This document shows positions 23,806 to 36,384 of a stretch of DNA of 64,000 nt, piece after piece. Each line of letters starts with the position of its first letter. Position 1 is the first letter of the stretch. The notes below the pieces were generated by a model. It searched no databases and was not told where the DNA came from. It worked only from the letters and a program-made list of their open reading frames with translations. The translations under genes were made by a program, and so were the position numbers. Source of the DNA: Ascidia mentula (Eukaryota; Chordata; Ascidiacea; Phlebobranchia; Ascidiidae); the NCBI GenBank assembly GCA_947561715.1, contig OX387197.1:21788266-21852265 (forward strand), in the 5' to 3' direction.

Positions 23806-26740
23806 ACCGTTAGCAAACCCGTTCCGAGTAACAAAATTTCGTTCCAAATTGAACAATTTCGTTTCGGAACAAAAATTTTGTTCCGAATTTTGTTACAAGT
23901 TACAAAAATTTCTGGTATGTCGTAACAAAATTTTTTGAACAGAAAAATATCGTTAAATTGGCTGTAACAAAAAATTTTGTTACCATATTTTTTTTCCATT
24001 AGATGGCGACAGAGAGAATTTTTTTGATATATTTTCAAGATTTTGAATGCTAAATTCGTACATAGATGCTGAAAACATACCAATTAGATCTCGATACCAA
24101 AAGTGTTAGCTGTAACACAATTTTGATACAAAACTGTTAATTGGAAGAAAATACGTCACAAAAATGTTATTGGGAACAAGATTTTGTTACGAAAAGTGTT
24201 AGCTGGAACAAAATTTTGTTAATCGAAATGTTGGCTAGGAGCATAGGCTACTTTAAGTTGCAACAATCATCGGTTTTCAATATTAGCTCACAAAAAGCGA
24301 TAGTTGTCAGAAAACTTTGTTACGAAAAGTGTTAGCTGGAACAAAATTTTGTTACACGAAGTGTTAGCTAGGAGCATACTTTAAGTTGCCAAAATCATCG
24401 GTTTTAAATAAATTTAGCTCACAGAAAGGGACAGCTGTAAGAAAATTTTGTTACTGAATAGCTGGAACAAAATTTTGTTACAATAAATGTTAGCTGGAAC
24501 AAAATTTCGTTACGAAAAGCGTTAGTTGGTACAAAATTTCGTTACGAAAAGCGTTAGTTGGTACAAAATTTCGTTACGAAAAGCGTCAGTTGGTACAAAA
24601 TTTTGTTACTCGAAATGTTGGCCAGGAGCATACTTTAAGTTGCCAAAATGATCGGTTTCAAATAAATTTAGCTCACAAAAACCGGCGGTTGTAAGAAAAT
24701 TTGGTAACGGAAAACTGTTAGCTGGAACAAAATTTTGTTACAAGTGTCAGCTGGAACAAAATTTAGTTACGAAAAGTGTTAATTGGAACAAAATTTCGTT
24801 ACAAAAAGTGTTAGCTGGAACAAAATTTTGTTACGAAATGCGTTAGTTGGAACAAAATTTCGTTACGAAAAGTTTTGGGTGGAACAAAATTTCGTTACGA
24901 AAAGCGTTAGTTGGAACAAAATTTCGTTACGAAAAGCGTTAGTTGGAACAAAGTTTGGTTACGGAAAACTGTTAGTTGGAACAAAATTTTGTTACTCGAA
25001 ATGTTGGCTAAGAGCATACTTTAAGTTGCAAAAATGATCGGTTTTAAATAAATTTAGCTCATAAAAAGCGACAGCTGTAACACAATTTTGTTACGGAAAA
25101 CTGTTAGCTGGAACAAAATTTTGTTACAAAAAGTGTTAATTGGAACAAAATTTCGTTACGAAAAGCGTTAGTTGGAACAAAATTTCGTTACAAAAATGTT
25201 AGCTGGAACAAAATTTCGTTACGAAAAGCGTTAGTTGGAACAAAATTTCGTTACGAAAAGTGTTAGCTGGAACAAAATTTCGTCACGAAAACCGTCAGCT
25301 GGAACAAAATTTCGTTACGAAAAGCGTTAGTTGGAACAAAATTTTGTTACGAAAAGCGTTAGTTGGTACAAAATTTTGTTACGCGAAATGTTGGCTAAGA
25401 GCATACTTTAAGTTGCCAAAATGATCGGTTTTAAATAAATTTAGCTCACAAAAAGCGACAACAGTAAGAAAATTTTGTTACGGAAAACTGTTAGCTGGAA
25501 CAAAATTTCGTTACGAAAAGCGTTAGCTGGAACAAAATTTCGTTACGAAAAGCGTTAGTTGGTACAAAATTTTGTTACTCGAAATGTTGGCTAAGAGCAT
25601 ACTTTAAGTTGCCAAAATGATCGGTTTTAAATAAATTTAGCTCACAAAAAGCGACAGCTGTAAGAAAAAATTTTTTTCCGGAAAACTGTTAGCTGGAACA
25701 AAATTTTGTTATAAAAAGTGTCAATTGGAACAAAATTTCGTTACGAAAAGCGTTAGTTGCAACAAAATTTCGTTACGAAAAGTGTTAGCTGGAACAAAAT
25801 TTCGTTACGAAAAGCGTTAGCTAGAACAAAATTTCGTTACGAAAACCGTTAGTTGGAACAAAATTTCGTTACGAAAAGCGTTAGCTGGAACAAAATTTCG
25901 TTACGAAAAGCGTTAGCTGGAACAAAATTTCGTTACGAAAAGCGTTAGCTGGAACAAAATTTCGTTACGAAAAGCGTTAGTTGGAACAAAATTTTGTTAC
26001 GAAAAGCGTTAGTTGGTACAAAATTTTGTTAAGCGAAATGTTGGCTAAAAGCATACTTTAAGTTGCCAAAATGATCGGTTTCAAATAAATTTAGCTCACA
26101 TAAAGCGATAGCTGAAAAAAAATTTGGTTACGGAAAAGTGTTAGCTGGAACAAAATTTTGTTACAAAAAGTGTTAGCTGGAACAAAATTTAGTTACGAAA
26201 AGCGTTAGTAGGAACAAAATTTTGTTACGAAAAATGTTAGCAGGAACAAAATTTTGTTACACGAAGTGTTAACTAGGAAGATACTTTAAGTTGCCAAAAT
26301 AATCGGATTTAAATAAATTTAGCTCACATAAAGCGATGACTGTAATAAAATTTTGTTACGGAAAAGTGCTAAATAAACAAAATTTTGTGACACAAAATGT
26401 TTGCCAGGAACATACAGTACGTTGCAAAAATCGTCGGATATAAATAAATTTAGCTAACAAAAAGCGATAAATGTAAGAAAGTTTGGTTACGGAAAAGTGT
26501 TAGCTGGAACAAAATTTTGTTACACGAAGTGTTAGCTAGGAACATACTTTAAGTTGCAAAAGTCATCGGATTTAAATAAATTCAGCTCACAAAAAGCGAT
26601 AGCTGTAATACAATTTTGTCACGAAAAAGTTTTGGTTGGAATAAAATTTTGTTAGAAAAAGTATTTGTTGGAGCAAAATCTTGTTACGGAAAGTGTTATC
26701 AGGAGCAAAATTTTGTTACGGACCTGTAACATAGCCTACA
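23806..26740. repeat. About 32-bp palindromic tandem repeat with a recurring spacer
   Basis: The unit is roughly GTTAGCTGGAACAAAATTT(C/T)GTTACGAAAAG. Its core AACAAAATTTTGTT is a perfect 14-base palindrome. Runs of units are separated about ten times by a longer spacer marked by GCATACTTTAAGTTGC and AAATAAATTTAGCTCA, so there is a higher-order organisation. Divergence is greatest at both edges (23806-24140 and after 26270), as expected for an array homogenised in the middle. Open frames within it are a by-product of the period and are not genes. Confidence 0.9.
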
Positions 26741-29700
26741 CCAATTTGGTTTTCACTGCTCGTTTTGTACTAGCATCTTATATTTGTGTGCAAATTTAAG
26801 TCGCTTGATGCAAAAATGTTGAAATCACAGGCGGACAACTGTCAAATTTAGTTCATTTCGCCGAACCTTAGCCACCATGGTTTTAAACATGCGTTTTCGG
26901 CAAACAATCAAATTCTATAGGACATACGCCAATTAGGTTTTCACTGCTCGTTTTGTACTGGCATCTAATATTTGTGTGCAAAATTTCAAGTTGCTTGATA
27001 TAAAAATGTTGAAACCACAGGCGGACAACTGTCAAATTTAGTTCATTTCGCCGAACATTTGCCACCATGGTTTCAAACATGCGTTTTCGGCAAACAATCA
27101 AATTCTATAGGACATACGCCAATTTGGTTTTCATTGCTCGTTTTGTACTGACATCTTATATTTGTGTGCAAAATTTCAAGTCGCTCGATATAAAAATGTT
27201 GAAATCACGGGCGGACAACTGTCAAATTTAGTTCATTTCGCCGAACCTTAGCCACCATAGTTTCAAACATACGTTTTCGTTTACGAAAAAAAATCTAAAG
27301 GACATACGCCAATTTGGTTTACATTGCTCGTTTTGTGCTGGCATCTAATATTTGTGTGCAAAATTTCAAGTCGCTTGATATAAAAATGTCGAAATCACAG
27401 GCGGACAACTGTCAAATTTAGTTCATTTCGCCGCACCTTAGCCACCATGGTTTCAAACATGCGTTTTCGGCAAACAATCAAATTCTATAGGACATACGCC
27501 AATTTGGTTTTCATTGCTCGTTTTGTACTGACATCTTATATTTGTGTGCAAAATTTCAAGTCGCTTGAAATAAAAATGTCGAAATCACAGGCGGACAACT
27601 GTCAAATTTAGTTCATTTCGCCGTACCTTAGCCACCATGGTTTCAATCATGCGTTTTCGGCAAACAATCAAATTCTATAGGACATACGCCAATTTGGTTT
27701 TCATTGCTCGTTTTGTACTGACATCTTATATTTGTGTGCAAAATTTCAAGTCGCTTGATAAAAAAATGTTGAAATCACGGGCGGACAACTGTCAAACTTA
27801 GTTCATTTCTCCGTACCTTAGCCACCATGGTTTCAAACATGCGTTTTCGGCAAACAATCAAATTCTATAAGACATACGCCAATTTGGTTTTCATTGCTCG
27901 TTTTGTACTGGCATCTAATATTTGTGTGCAAAATTTCAAGTCGCTTGATATAAAAATGTTGAAATCACGGGCGGACAACTGCCAAATTTAGTTCATTTCG
28001 CCGTACCTCAGCCACCATGGTTTCAAACATGCGTTTTCGTTTACGAAAAAAAACTAAAGGACATACGCCAATTAGGTTTTCACTGCTCGTTTTGTACTGG
28101 CATCTAATATTTGTGTGCAAAATTTCAAGTTGCTTGATATAAAAATGTTGAAACCACAGGCGGACAACTGTCAAATTTAGTTCATTTCGCCGTACCTCAG
28201 CTACCATGGTTTCAAACATGCGTTTTCGGCAAACAATCAAATTCTATAGGACATACGCCAATTAGGTTTTCATTGCTCGTTTTGTACTGACATCTTATAT
28301 TTGTGTGCAAAATTTCAAGTCGCTCGATATAAAAATGTTGAAATCACGGGCGGACAACTGTCAAATTTAGTTCATTTCGCCGAACCTTAGCCACCATGGT
28401 TTCAAACATGCGTTTTCGGCAAACAATCAAATTCTATAGGACATACGCCAATTTGGTTTTCATTGCTCGTTTTGTACTGACATCTTATATTTGTGTGCAA
28501 AATTTCAAGTCGCTCGATATAAAAATGTTGAAATCACGGGCGGACAACTGTCAAATTTAGTTCATTTCGCCGAACCTTAGCCACCATGGTTTCAAACATG
28601 CGTTTTCGGCAAACAATCAAATTCTATAGGACAAACGCCAATTTGGTTTTCATTGCTCGTTTTGTACTGACATCTTATATTTGTGTGCAAAATTTCAAGT
28701 TGCTTGATATAAAAATGTTGAAATCACGGGCGGACAACTGTCAAATTTAGTTCATTTCTCCGTACCTTAGCCACCATGGTTTCAAACATGCGTTTTCGGC
28801 AAACAATCAAATTCTATAAGACATACGCCAATTTGGTTTTCATTGCTCGTTTTGTACTGACATCTTATATTTGTGTGCAAAATTTCAAGTCGCTTGATAT
28901 AAAAATGTTGAAATCACGGGCGGACAACTGTCAAATTTAGTTCATTTCGCCGAACCTTAGCCACCATGGTTTCAAACATGCGTTTTCGGCAAACAATCAA
29001 ATTCTATAGGACATACGCCAATTTGGTTTTCATTGCTCGTTTTGTACTGACATCTTATATTTGTGTGCAAAATTTCAAGTCGCTCGATATAAAAATGTTG
29101 AAATCACGGGCGGACAACTGTCAAATTTAGTTCATTTCGCCGAACCTTAGCCACCATGGTTTCAAACATGCGTTTTCGGCAAACAATCAAATTCTATAGG
29201 ACAAACGCCAATTTGGTTTTCATTGCTCGTTTTGTACTGACATCTTATATTTGTGTGCAAAATTTCAAGTTGCTTGATATAAAAATGTTGAAATCACGGG
29301 CGGACAACTGTCAAATTTAGTTCATTTCTCCGTACCTTAGCCACCATGGTTTCAAACATGCGTTTTCGGCAAACAATCAAATTCTATAAGACATACGCCA
29401 ATTTGGTTTTCATTGCTCGTTTTGTACTGACATCTTATATTTGTGTGCAAAATTTCAAGTCGCTTGATATAAAAATGTTGAAATCACGGGCGGACAACTG
29501 CCAAATTTAGTTCATTTCGCCGTACCTCAGCCACCATGGTTTCAAACATGCGTTTTCGTTTACGAAAAAAAAACTAAAGGACATACGCCAATTTGGTTTT
29601 CATTGCTCGTTTTGTACTGGCATCTAATATTTGTGTGCAAAATTTCAAGTCGCTTGATATAAAAATGTCGAAATCACAGGCGGACAACTGTCAAATTTAG

Positions 29701-32120
29701 TTCATTTCGCCGTACCTCAGCCACCATGGTTTCAAACATGCGTTTTCGGCAAACAATCAAATTCTATAAGACATACGCCAATTTGGTTTTCATTGCTCGT
29801 TTTGTACTGGCATCTTATATTTGTGTGCAAAATTTCAAGTCGCTTGATATAAAAATGTCGAAATCACAGGCGGACAACTGTCAAATTTAGTTCATTTCGC
29901 CGTACCTTAGCCGCCATGGTTTCAAACATGCGTTTTCGGCAAACAATCAAATTCTATAAGACATACGCCAATTTGGTTTTAATTGCTCGTTTTGTACTGA
30001 CATCTTATATTTGTGTGCAAAATTTCGAGTCGCTTGATATAAAAATGTTGAAATCACAGGCGGACAACTGTCAAATTTAGTTCATTTCGCCGAACTTTAG
30101 CCACCATGGTTTCAAACATGCGTTTTCGGCAAACAATCAAATTCTATAAGACATACGCCAATTTGGTTTTCATTGCTCGTTTTGTACTGGCATCTAATAT
30201 TTGTGTGCAAAATTTCAAGTCGCTTGATATAAAAATGTCGAAATCACAGGCGGACAACTGTCAAATTTAGTTCATTTCGCCGTACCTCAGCCACCATGGT
30301 TTCAAACATGCGTTTTCGGCAAACAATCAAATTCTATAAGACATACGCCAATTTGGTTTTCATTGCTCGTTTTGTACTGGCATCTAATATTTGTGTGCAA
30401 AATTTCAAGTCGCTTGATATAAAAATGTTGAAATCACGGGCGGACAACTGTCAAATTTAGTTCATTTCGCCGTACCTTAGCCACCATGGTTTCAAACAAG
30501 CGTTTTCGGCAAACAATCAAATTCTATAAGACATACGCCAATTTGGTTTTCATTGCTCGTTTTGTACTGACATCTTATATTTGTGTGCAAAATTTCAAGT
30601 CGCTTGATATAAAAATGTTGAAATCACGGGCGGACAACTGTCAAATTTAGTTCATTTCGCCGTACCTTAGCCACCATGGTTTCAAACATGCGTTTTCGGC
30701 AAACAATCAAATTCTATAGGACATACGCCAATTTGGTTTTCATTGCTCGTTTTGTACTGACATCTTATATTTGTGTGCAAAATTTCAAGTCGCTTGATAT
30801 AAAAATGTTGAAATCACGGGCGGACAACTGTCAAATTTAGTTCATTTCGCCGTACCTTAGCCACCATGGTTTCAAACATGCGTTTTCGGCAAACAATCAA
30901 ATTCTATAGGACATACGCCAATTTGCTTTTCATTGCTCGTTTTGTACTGGCATCTAATATTTGTGTGCAAAATTTCAAGTCGCTTGATATAAAAATGTCG
31001 AAATCACAGGCGGACAACTGTCAAATTTAGTTCATTTCGCCGTACCTCAGCCACCATGGTTTCAAACATGCGTTTTCGGCAAACAATCAAATTCTATAAG
31101 ACATACGCCAATTTGGTTTTCATTGCTCGTTTTGTACTGGCATTTTATATTTGTGTGCAAAATTTCAAGTCGCTTGATATAAAAATGTTGAAATCACGGG
31201 CGGACAACTGTCAAATTTAGTTCATTTCGCCGTACCTTAGCCACCATGGTTTCAAACATGCGTTTTCGGCAAACAATCAAATTCTATAGGACATACGCCA
31301 ATTTGGTTTTCATTGCTCGTTTTGTACTGGCATCTAATATTTGTGTGCAAAATTTCAAGTCGCTTGATATAAAAATGTTGAAATCACGGGCGGACAACTG
31401 CCAAATTTAGTTCATTTCGCCGTACCTTAGCCACCATGGTTTCAAACATGCGTTTTCGGCAAACAATCAAATTCTATAGGACATACGCCAATTTGGTTTT
31501 CATTGCTCGTTTTGTACTGGCATCTAATATTTGTGTGCAAAATTTCAAGTCGCTTGATATAAAAATGTTGAAATCACGGGCGGACAACTGTCAAATTTAG
31601 TTCATTTCGCCGTACCTTAGCCACCATGGTTTCAAACATGCGTTTTCGGCAAACAATCAAATTCTATAAGACATACGCCAATTTGGTTTTCATTGCTCGT
31701 TTTGTACTGACATCTTATATTTGTGTGCAAAATTTCAAGTCGCTTGATATAAAAATGTTGAAATCACGGGCGGACAACTGTCAAATTTAGTTCATTTCGC
31801 CGTACCTTAGCCACCATGGTTTCAAACATGCGTTTTCGGCAAACAATCAAATTCTATAGGACATACGCCAATTTGGTTTTCATTGCTCGTTTTGTACTGG
31901 CATCTAATATTTGTGTGCAAAATTTCAAGTCGCTTGATATAAAATTGTCGAAATCACAGGCGGACAACTGTCAAATTTAGTCAAATTTAGTCCATTTCGC
32001 CAAACCTTAGCCACCATGGTTTCAAACATGCGTTTTCGGCAAACAATCAAATTCTATAGGACATATGCCAATTTGGTTTTCATTGCTCGTTTTGTACTGG
32101 CATCTTATATTTGCTTGCAA
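26741..32120. repeat. 190-bp satellite, 28 copies
   Basis: The landmark GCCACCATGG recurs at a 190-base step with ATG positions 26877, 27067, 27257 (mutated to ATAG), 27447 and so on. One step is 189 bases (28017 to 28206), and the last is 200 bases (to 32016) because of a TCAAATTTAG duplication. Most copies differ at few sites; several variants recur at multiples of three or four units. Each copy holds a 54-codon plus-strand open frame starting at that ATG, and parts of the opposite strand are also open. Nothing indicates a known protein. The array is bordered by the 32-bp repeat on both sides. Confidence 0.95.
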
Positions 32121-32651
32121 AATGATATGTCGATTGATTCAAAACTGTTTATATTGAAGGTAGGCAACTCTTTGGTAATACCGCCGCATCTTATACGGCC
32201 GCCATAGCATCAACCAATCGTCACTCATATCTGTATATTTAAACATAGGCTACTAATGCAGTGATAGTGAGGTGATCCTGCCAATCATGCCATTGCATGA
32301 AATATTACTGCATTGATAGTAAGGAAACAAATAGATTAATGGTTGGTGATTGATTAGTATAAATTTAAAAACTGGATTCCGTATGGTGCAGTCGCTGTAA
32401 ACGAATTCCAAATCCGTTGCAGTTTTGTCTCGACCTTTCACCCTTAACACTTTGCTTCGATCCACATTGTTACTTTTTTGAGAAAGTCATTCCATGTTGA
32501 TGTTTTTAAAATCTCAATGACTTGTAATGATACTTTCGTAGCACAGCGGAGTATCGTGGTGTGTAACTTTACGTATAACTCTTAACCCCTACCTGGTGTC
32601 GAATATTTGGCTGAGAAATTTGGTCAGAAATTTCAACTTTGTTTCCCACTA
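32121..32651. other. Unique spacer, no gene
   Basis: Non-repetitive sequence between the satellite and the last 32-bp repeat copies. No exon is seen. Confidence 0.4.
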
Positions 32652-32770
32652 TTACAGAGGAACAAAATTTTGTCACGAAAAGTGTTAGTTGGAACAAAAC
32701 TTTGTTACGGAAAGTGTTAGTTGGAACAAAATTTTGTTACGGAAAGTGTTAGTTGGAACAAAATTTTGTC
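32652..32770. repeat. Four copies of the 32-bp palindromic repeat, beyond the satellite
   Basis: GGAACAAAATTTTGTCACG, GGAACAAAACTTTGTTACGG and two further GGAACAAAATTTTGT units joined by AAAGTGTTAGTT are the same family as 23806-26740, about 5.9 kb away. This shows that the satellite lies within, or was inserted into, territory of the 32-bp repeat. Confidence 0.9.
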
Positions 32771-33589
32771 ATATTTGGTCGTGCAATTTTACTTTTGAAT
32801 TTCAGCTTGATGCGTTTTTTTGTGACGATTTCTTTGTGCTCTATTATTCCTTGTAGTTGCATGTAGTTTCTTGACATACGGGTAGTTACTTTATAGTCAC
32901 GTGTATAGTAAGCCTACATCTCATATTGGAAGTTATACAATTTTACGCGACAATTTCTTTATGTGCGATAGATTTTTGTAATATTCTTGTTGTTGTAAGG
33001 TTGATAGTATGCATTTTTCGAACCGACTAAGCTGTGATGTTCAAAATTGATGTAGCTGTAGTTCACATTTGTAGCGAAAAGTTACGTATCATATGAAGCA
33101 TAGTTGTAAAGTATAAGCTCATTTTACCACAAACATTGGAAGTTATACAGTTTTTGTAATCTCCCATTTGCCGCGGAGTTTGATTGATTAAATTCACACT
33201 TTCTTTCGTCGCGTGTATTACTTTGTGGCCTTTTGACCTGTTTATCTTTATTGTATGAAGAAGCAAGTTGACAAACAATCTGATATTGAAAAATTTACTA
33301 CCGCAAAGTACTCGGCTTCCCTGACAATTTGTGTCGGTGATGCTACCGCAATATGAAGGTCGGCTGACCTGTTGGCTAGTTGCCACTAAATTGTCGATTC
33401 ACCTGTGCTCTCGGCCGAGATGCAGACAGGCAGAATAATTCCAAATATGGTTTATTGATCGAATCGAAATCAGAATGAGTCTTGTTCAAAATAGCATAGG
33501 ATGGAATAGAATTGAATAAAATAGAATAGAATGGTCACAGAAAGACGAAAGCGTTATCGTACAAACTGGAAGCCACGTGACGTGCGTTG
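32771..33589. other. Intergenic, no supported gene
   Basis: No exon is recognised. A 107-codon minus-strand frame (33063-33386) has no family resemblance. Positions about 33490-33535 are a short GAATAGAAT-type simple repeat. Confidence 0.35.
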
Positions 33590-33850
33590 TAGTGAGAAAA
33601 AGGCAGTGTTTTCGTAAATACCATGTGGATATTTGATAAGTGTATAAGTCTCTAGGGAGGGCATTATTTAAGATAGAGTGTCGCTGTCGAACAAAAACTC
33701 CCCCCTATGATGGAACACGGGAAAAAGTCTTATCAAAACGTCTTTACACATGCGGCTTTGTAAAGCAATTGCGGGCACATTGTCACTCCCTCAAAACAGT
33801 TACCAAAACTTCAAAGGCGGTTTACATCACACGACCTGCAGTACCACTAG
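33590..33850 (+). mobile_element. Diverged copy of the foldback element's inner left segment
   Basis: The stretch from AAAGGCAGTGT through TTCGTAAATACCATGTGGAT, AAACAAAAACTCCCCC and GATGGAACACGGGAAAAAG to TTTACATCACACGACC parallels 40475-40718. That segment lies immediately inside the left arm of the element at 39869-44680. Small indels separate the two, and no 10-bp arms are present here. Either it is an old element copy that lost its arms, or both places carry the same third repeat. Confidence 0.7.
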
Positions 33851-34486
33851 CTATGCATTCAGTGTTCAAACATAGAGAAGTTAAAACAAAAAGCTATAAG
33901 TTTAATAGACAATTTGTTGTTACTGATGGTCGGACTTACACTAGACCCCGGAAGAACTTACGCAACCTTGATACTTAAGAGGTTTATAAGAGACTCATAG
34001 AAGCTACACGCAATGTTTTCATTGTTCAGTGTTCACTTCCATTATTTTTGTAAATAATATTCATTTATTTTCATCACTGTATGCTCTAACAGCTGTGCCT
34101 TGTTGCAACAACGTTGTTCATCACTGTAGTTTATTTCTTTTCTATGTAACTTCATATTCAATAAATCTCTTCACTATATGTAAATTTATTGCTTAAATAC
34201 AGACTTGAGAATTCCAAACTAATTAACATATCAAATCAATTCAAGTGTGGGATTTTCAACGCCAAAATATATGGACCTCTACCTCCCTCTAACGGTTTTC
34301 CAATGTTGAGACTCGACTTAAAAAATTATGTTCCGAACAAAAATTGTAACACCAAATGGTCGTTAGGAACCGTTACCTATGCTAACGAAAATCATGTTAC
34401 AATAAAAAAATCCCGTTCCGAACCGTTACATTGGTAAAAGAAAAATAACGGCTAATGTTAATACTTTCTCAAAGTCACAGGGTGTA
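33851..34486. other. Upstream region of the 34487 gene
   Basis: No exon is seen. Positions about 34310-34435 contain GTTCCGAACAAAAATTGTAAC and GTTCCGAACCGTTAC words. They recall the diverged left edge of the 32-bp array near 23820, but the match is loose. The last bases before the ATG (TCTCAAAGTCACAGGGTGTA) match, inverted, the sequence before exon 1 of the 10044 gene. Confidence 0.4.
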
Positions 34487-36384
34487 ATGAGCAGCGATAC
34501 TGAGGCTGTTGATCCTCCCGATGGGGGATGGGGATGGGTTGTGGTTTTCGGAGTCTTCATCTCATCTGCACTAATATTTGGAGCAAATATCGTTTATCCG
34601 CTCTTCTTTCCCCCCATGATGGAGGAGTTTGGGATCGGGTTTGGCGAAGTCACGTGGTTGACTGGATTCTTTGAAATCGGCAAAGCTATTGGCTGTAAGT
34701 TGAACGAAATTGGCTGAATAGAAAGAGAATAGATAAAAGAGATGTGTAAACTCCTAACATGGCAAGCAGCTTCGATTGCCAGTGAGGTGTAAACAGGCAC
34801 AGCAGCTGACCACCTTCAAAACAGAAAATAATGAAGAAAAAATTTAACCAAATTCCTTAGTGGCCAAAAACGTGAAACATTTTTCTGTATTTTTTTGTTG
34901 ATTTGGGAAAGTTTTCGGATATCATTTTTTAATACTTATAATCGTTACAGATTTGGCGACCCCTGGTCTCGTGGTTGCATTGGGTTACCGCGGTACATGC
35001 ATGTTAGTATCCATTGTAAGCGGTCTCTCACTTTCCGTGGCCTCCGTGGGACAACATCCTTGGTTTAATTTTGTGTTGGCAGGTGCCTTTCCGGGTAGGT
35101 TCAAAGTTCATGTAAACATAGAGACAGGTCCGGTCGTACGAAATGCGGAACCCGATTAGAAAACGAATGCGCCACCTGCATATCGCCTAAAATAATATTT
35201 CTAGATTTGACAATATTAAGGCTTTCGTGGTAAACCCCGGGTCACCTTAAAAACGATAAAATGTGCCCATATCAGAACCGGGTCTGCATATAATTCAATT
35301 TGCTAACTAACAAACTACTAACAAACTAGATTAATTGGTGTAGGTTTAACAATGGGACTATTCGCCACTCTGCTGAACGTGATCACCGCCCGTTACTTCA
35401 CGAAACGCCGACTCCTGGCTGCTGGACTTGGACAGACCGGATCAGCGGTTGGAACACTGGTTCTTTCGCCATTGATTCAATACTTTATTGATTCGTATGG
35501 CTGGCGCGGAGGAATGTTGCTTTTCGGCGGAATCACACTAAATGCAACAGTAGCGTGCTCGCTGTTCCGACCGATTCACCTCAAAAGTGACGAAACAAAC
35601 GACGACAAAGAGGTTGCAAATCCTTGCAAGACGTTACTAACATCCGGGATGCAAATTCTCAAAGTGCCGAAAGTCTGGCTGCTGTGCGCAGTGTTCTTTG
35701 GCGTGTTTGGCGGAGTGCGGGTGTATATGCGATTTTTGGTCCCCTACGCTCAAGACGTTCTCAACGTAGACCCTATGATCTCCTCATTTCTGCTATCAGT
35801 TTACAGTATTGTCAGCATATTCTCACGGGCCGGCTTCGGTGCGTTGGGCGACGTTAAATGGATTAACCCAGTTTGGGTTTTGATCGTCACGCAAACGTTG
35901 ACTGCTGTGATTTCTACTTGTGTTTGGTTTGTCACTGACTACACGGGCTTAATGGTCAACAGCGTGGCCCACAGTATTGCAAACGGCTCAATTCACACCA
36001 TGTATCTTTCAGTGATCATCAACATCATTGGAGAAAAGAATTTGACCTGGGGGTACACGGTGATAGGATTCGTTTCTTCTGTAATTGGAGCAGCGATTGT
36101 ACCACTGACTGGTAAATCACATTTTTGTAACAAAACCCTAACATATTTAAAAATTTAAAATACATTAAATGATGTATGACAGAATGTATAAACGTCCGCG
36201 TACAAACAGTCATCACCAAAATTTCGTAGGCATGTTGGTGGACGCCACAGAAGAAATGAGGTATGCCTTCATTACTGCAACTGGTCTCGTGATGCTGACA
36301 GTAATTTTGCACATTCCGCTCCTCCAACAGAAGAAAGAAGAACAGAAACAAGATGATGAAAATTGTTGCCAGCACACATTTTAG
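34487..36384 (+). CDS. SLC16 / MCT-like transporter, subgroup ii, intact
   Basis: Exons are 34487-34694, 34951-35094, 35344-36111 and 36230-36384, giving 424 residues. It starts MSSDTEAVDPPDGGWGW (signature at residues 12-17). Exon 3 gives YFTKRR followed by LLAAG and the segment-8 arginine in IFSRAGFGALGD. Exon 4 starts with the conserved MLVDATEEMRYAF and ends in a glutamine- and acid-rich tail (KKEEQKQDDENC) closing with CQHTF. It is the plus-strand partner of the minus-strand gene at 10044, with very similar exon 3 sequence. The tails differ, so the two may differ in trafficking or binding partners; this is inference. No defect is seen in any exon or splice site. Confidence 0.87.

Noticed and set aside
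24783..25037. 84-codon frame MEQNFVTKSVSWNK...
   Set aside because: It is the 32-bp tandem repeat read as codons.
27965..28240. Minus-strand frame MIVCRKRMFETMVA... in the satellite
   Set aside because: It spans unit boundaries, exists only in some units, and shares bases with the plus-strand frame; periodic by-product.
26741..32120. Satellite as a CRISPR-like or gene array
   Set aside because: Units are contiguous with no unique spacers, and the sequence is eukaryotic; simple satellite structure explains it.
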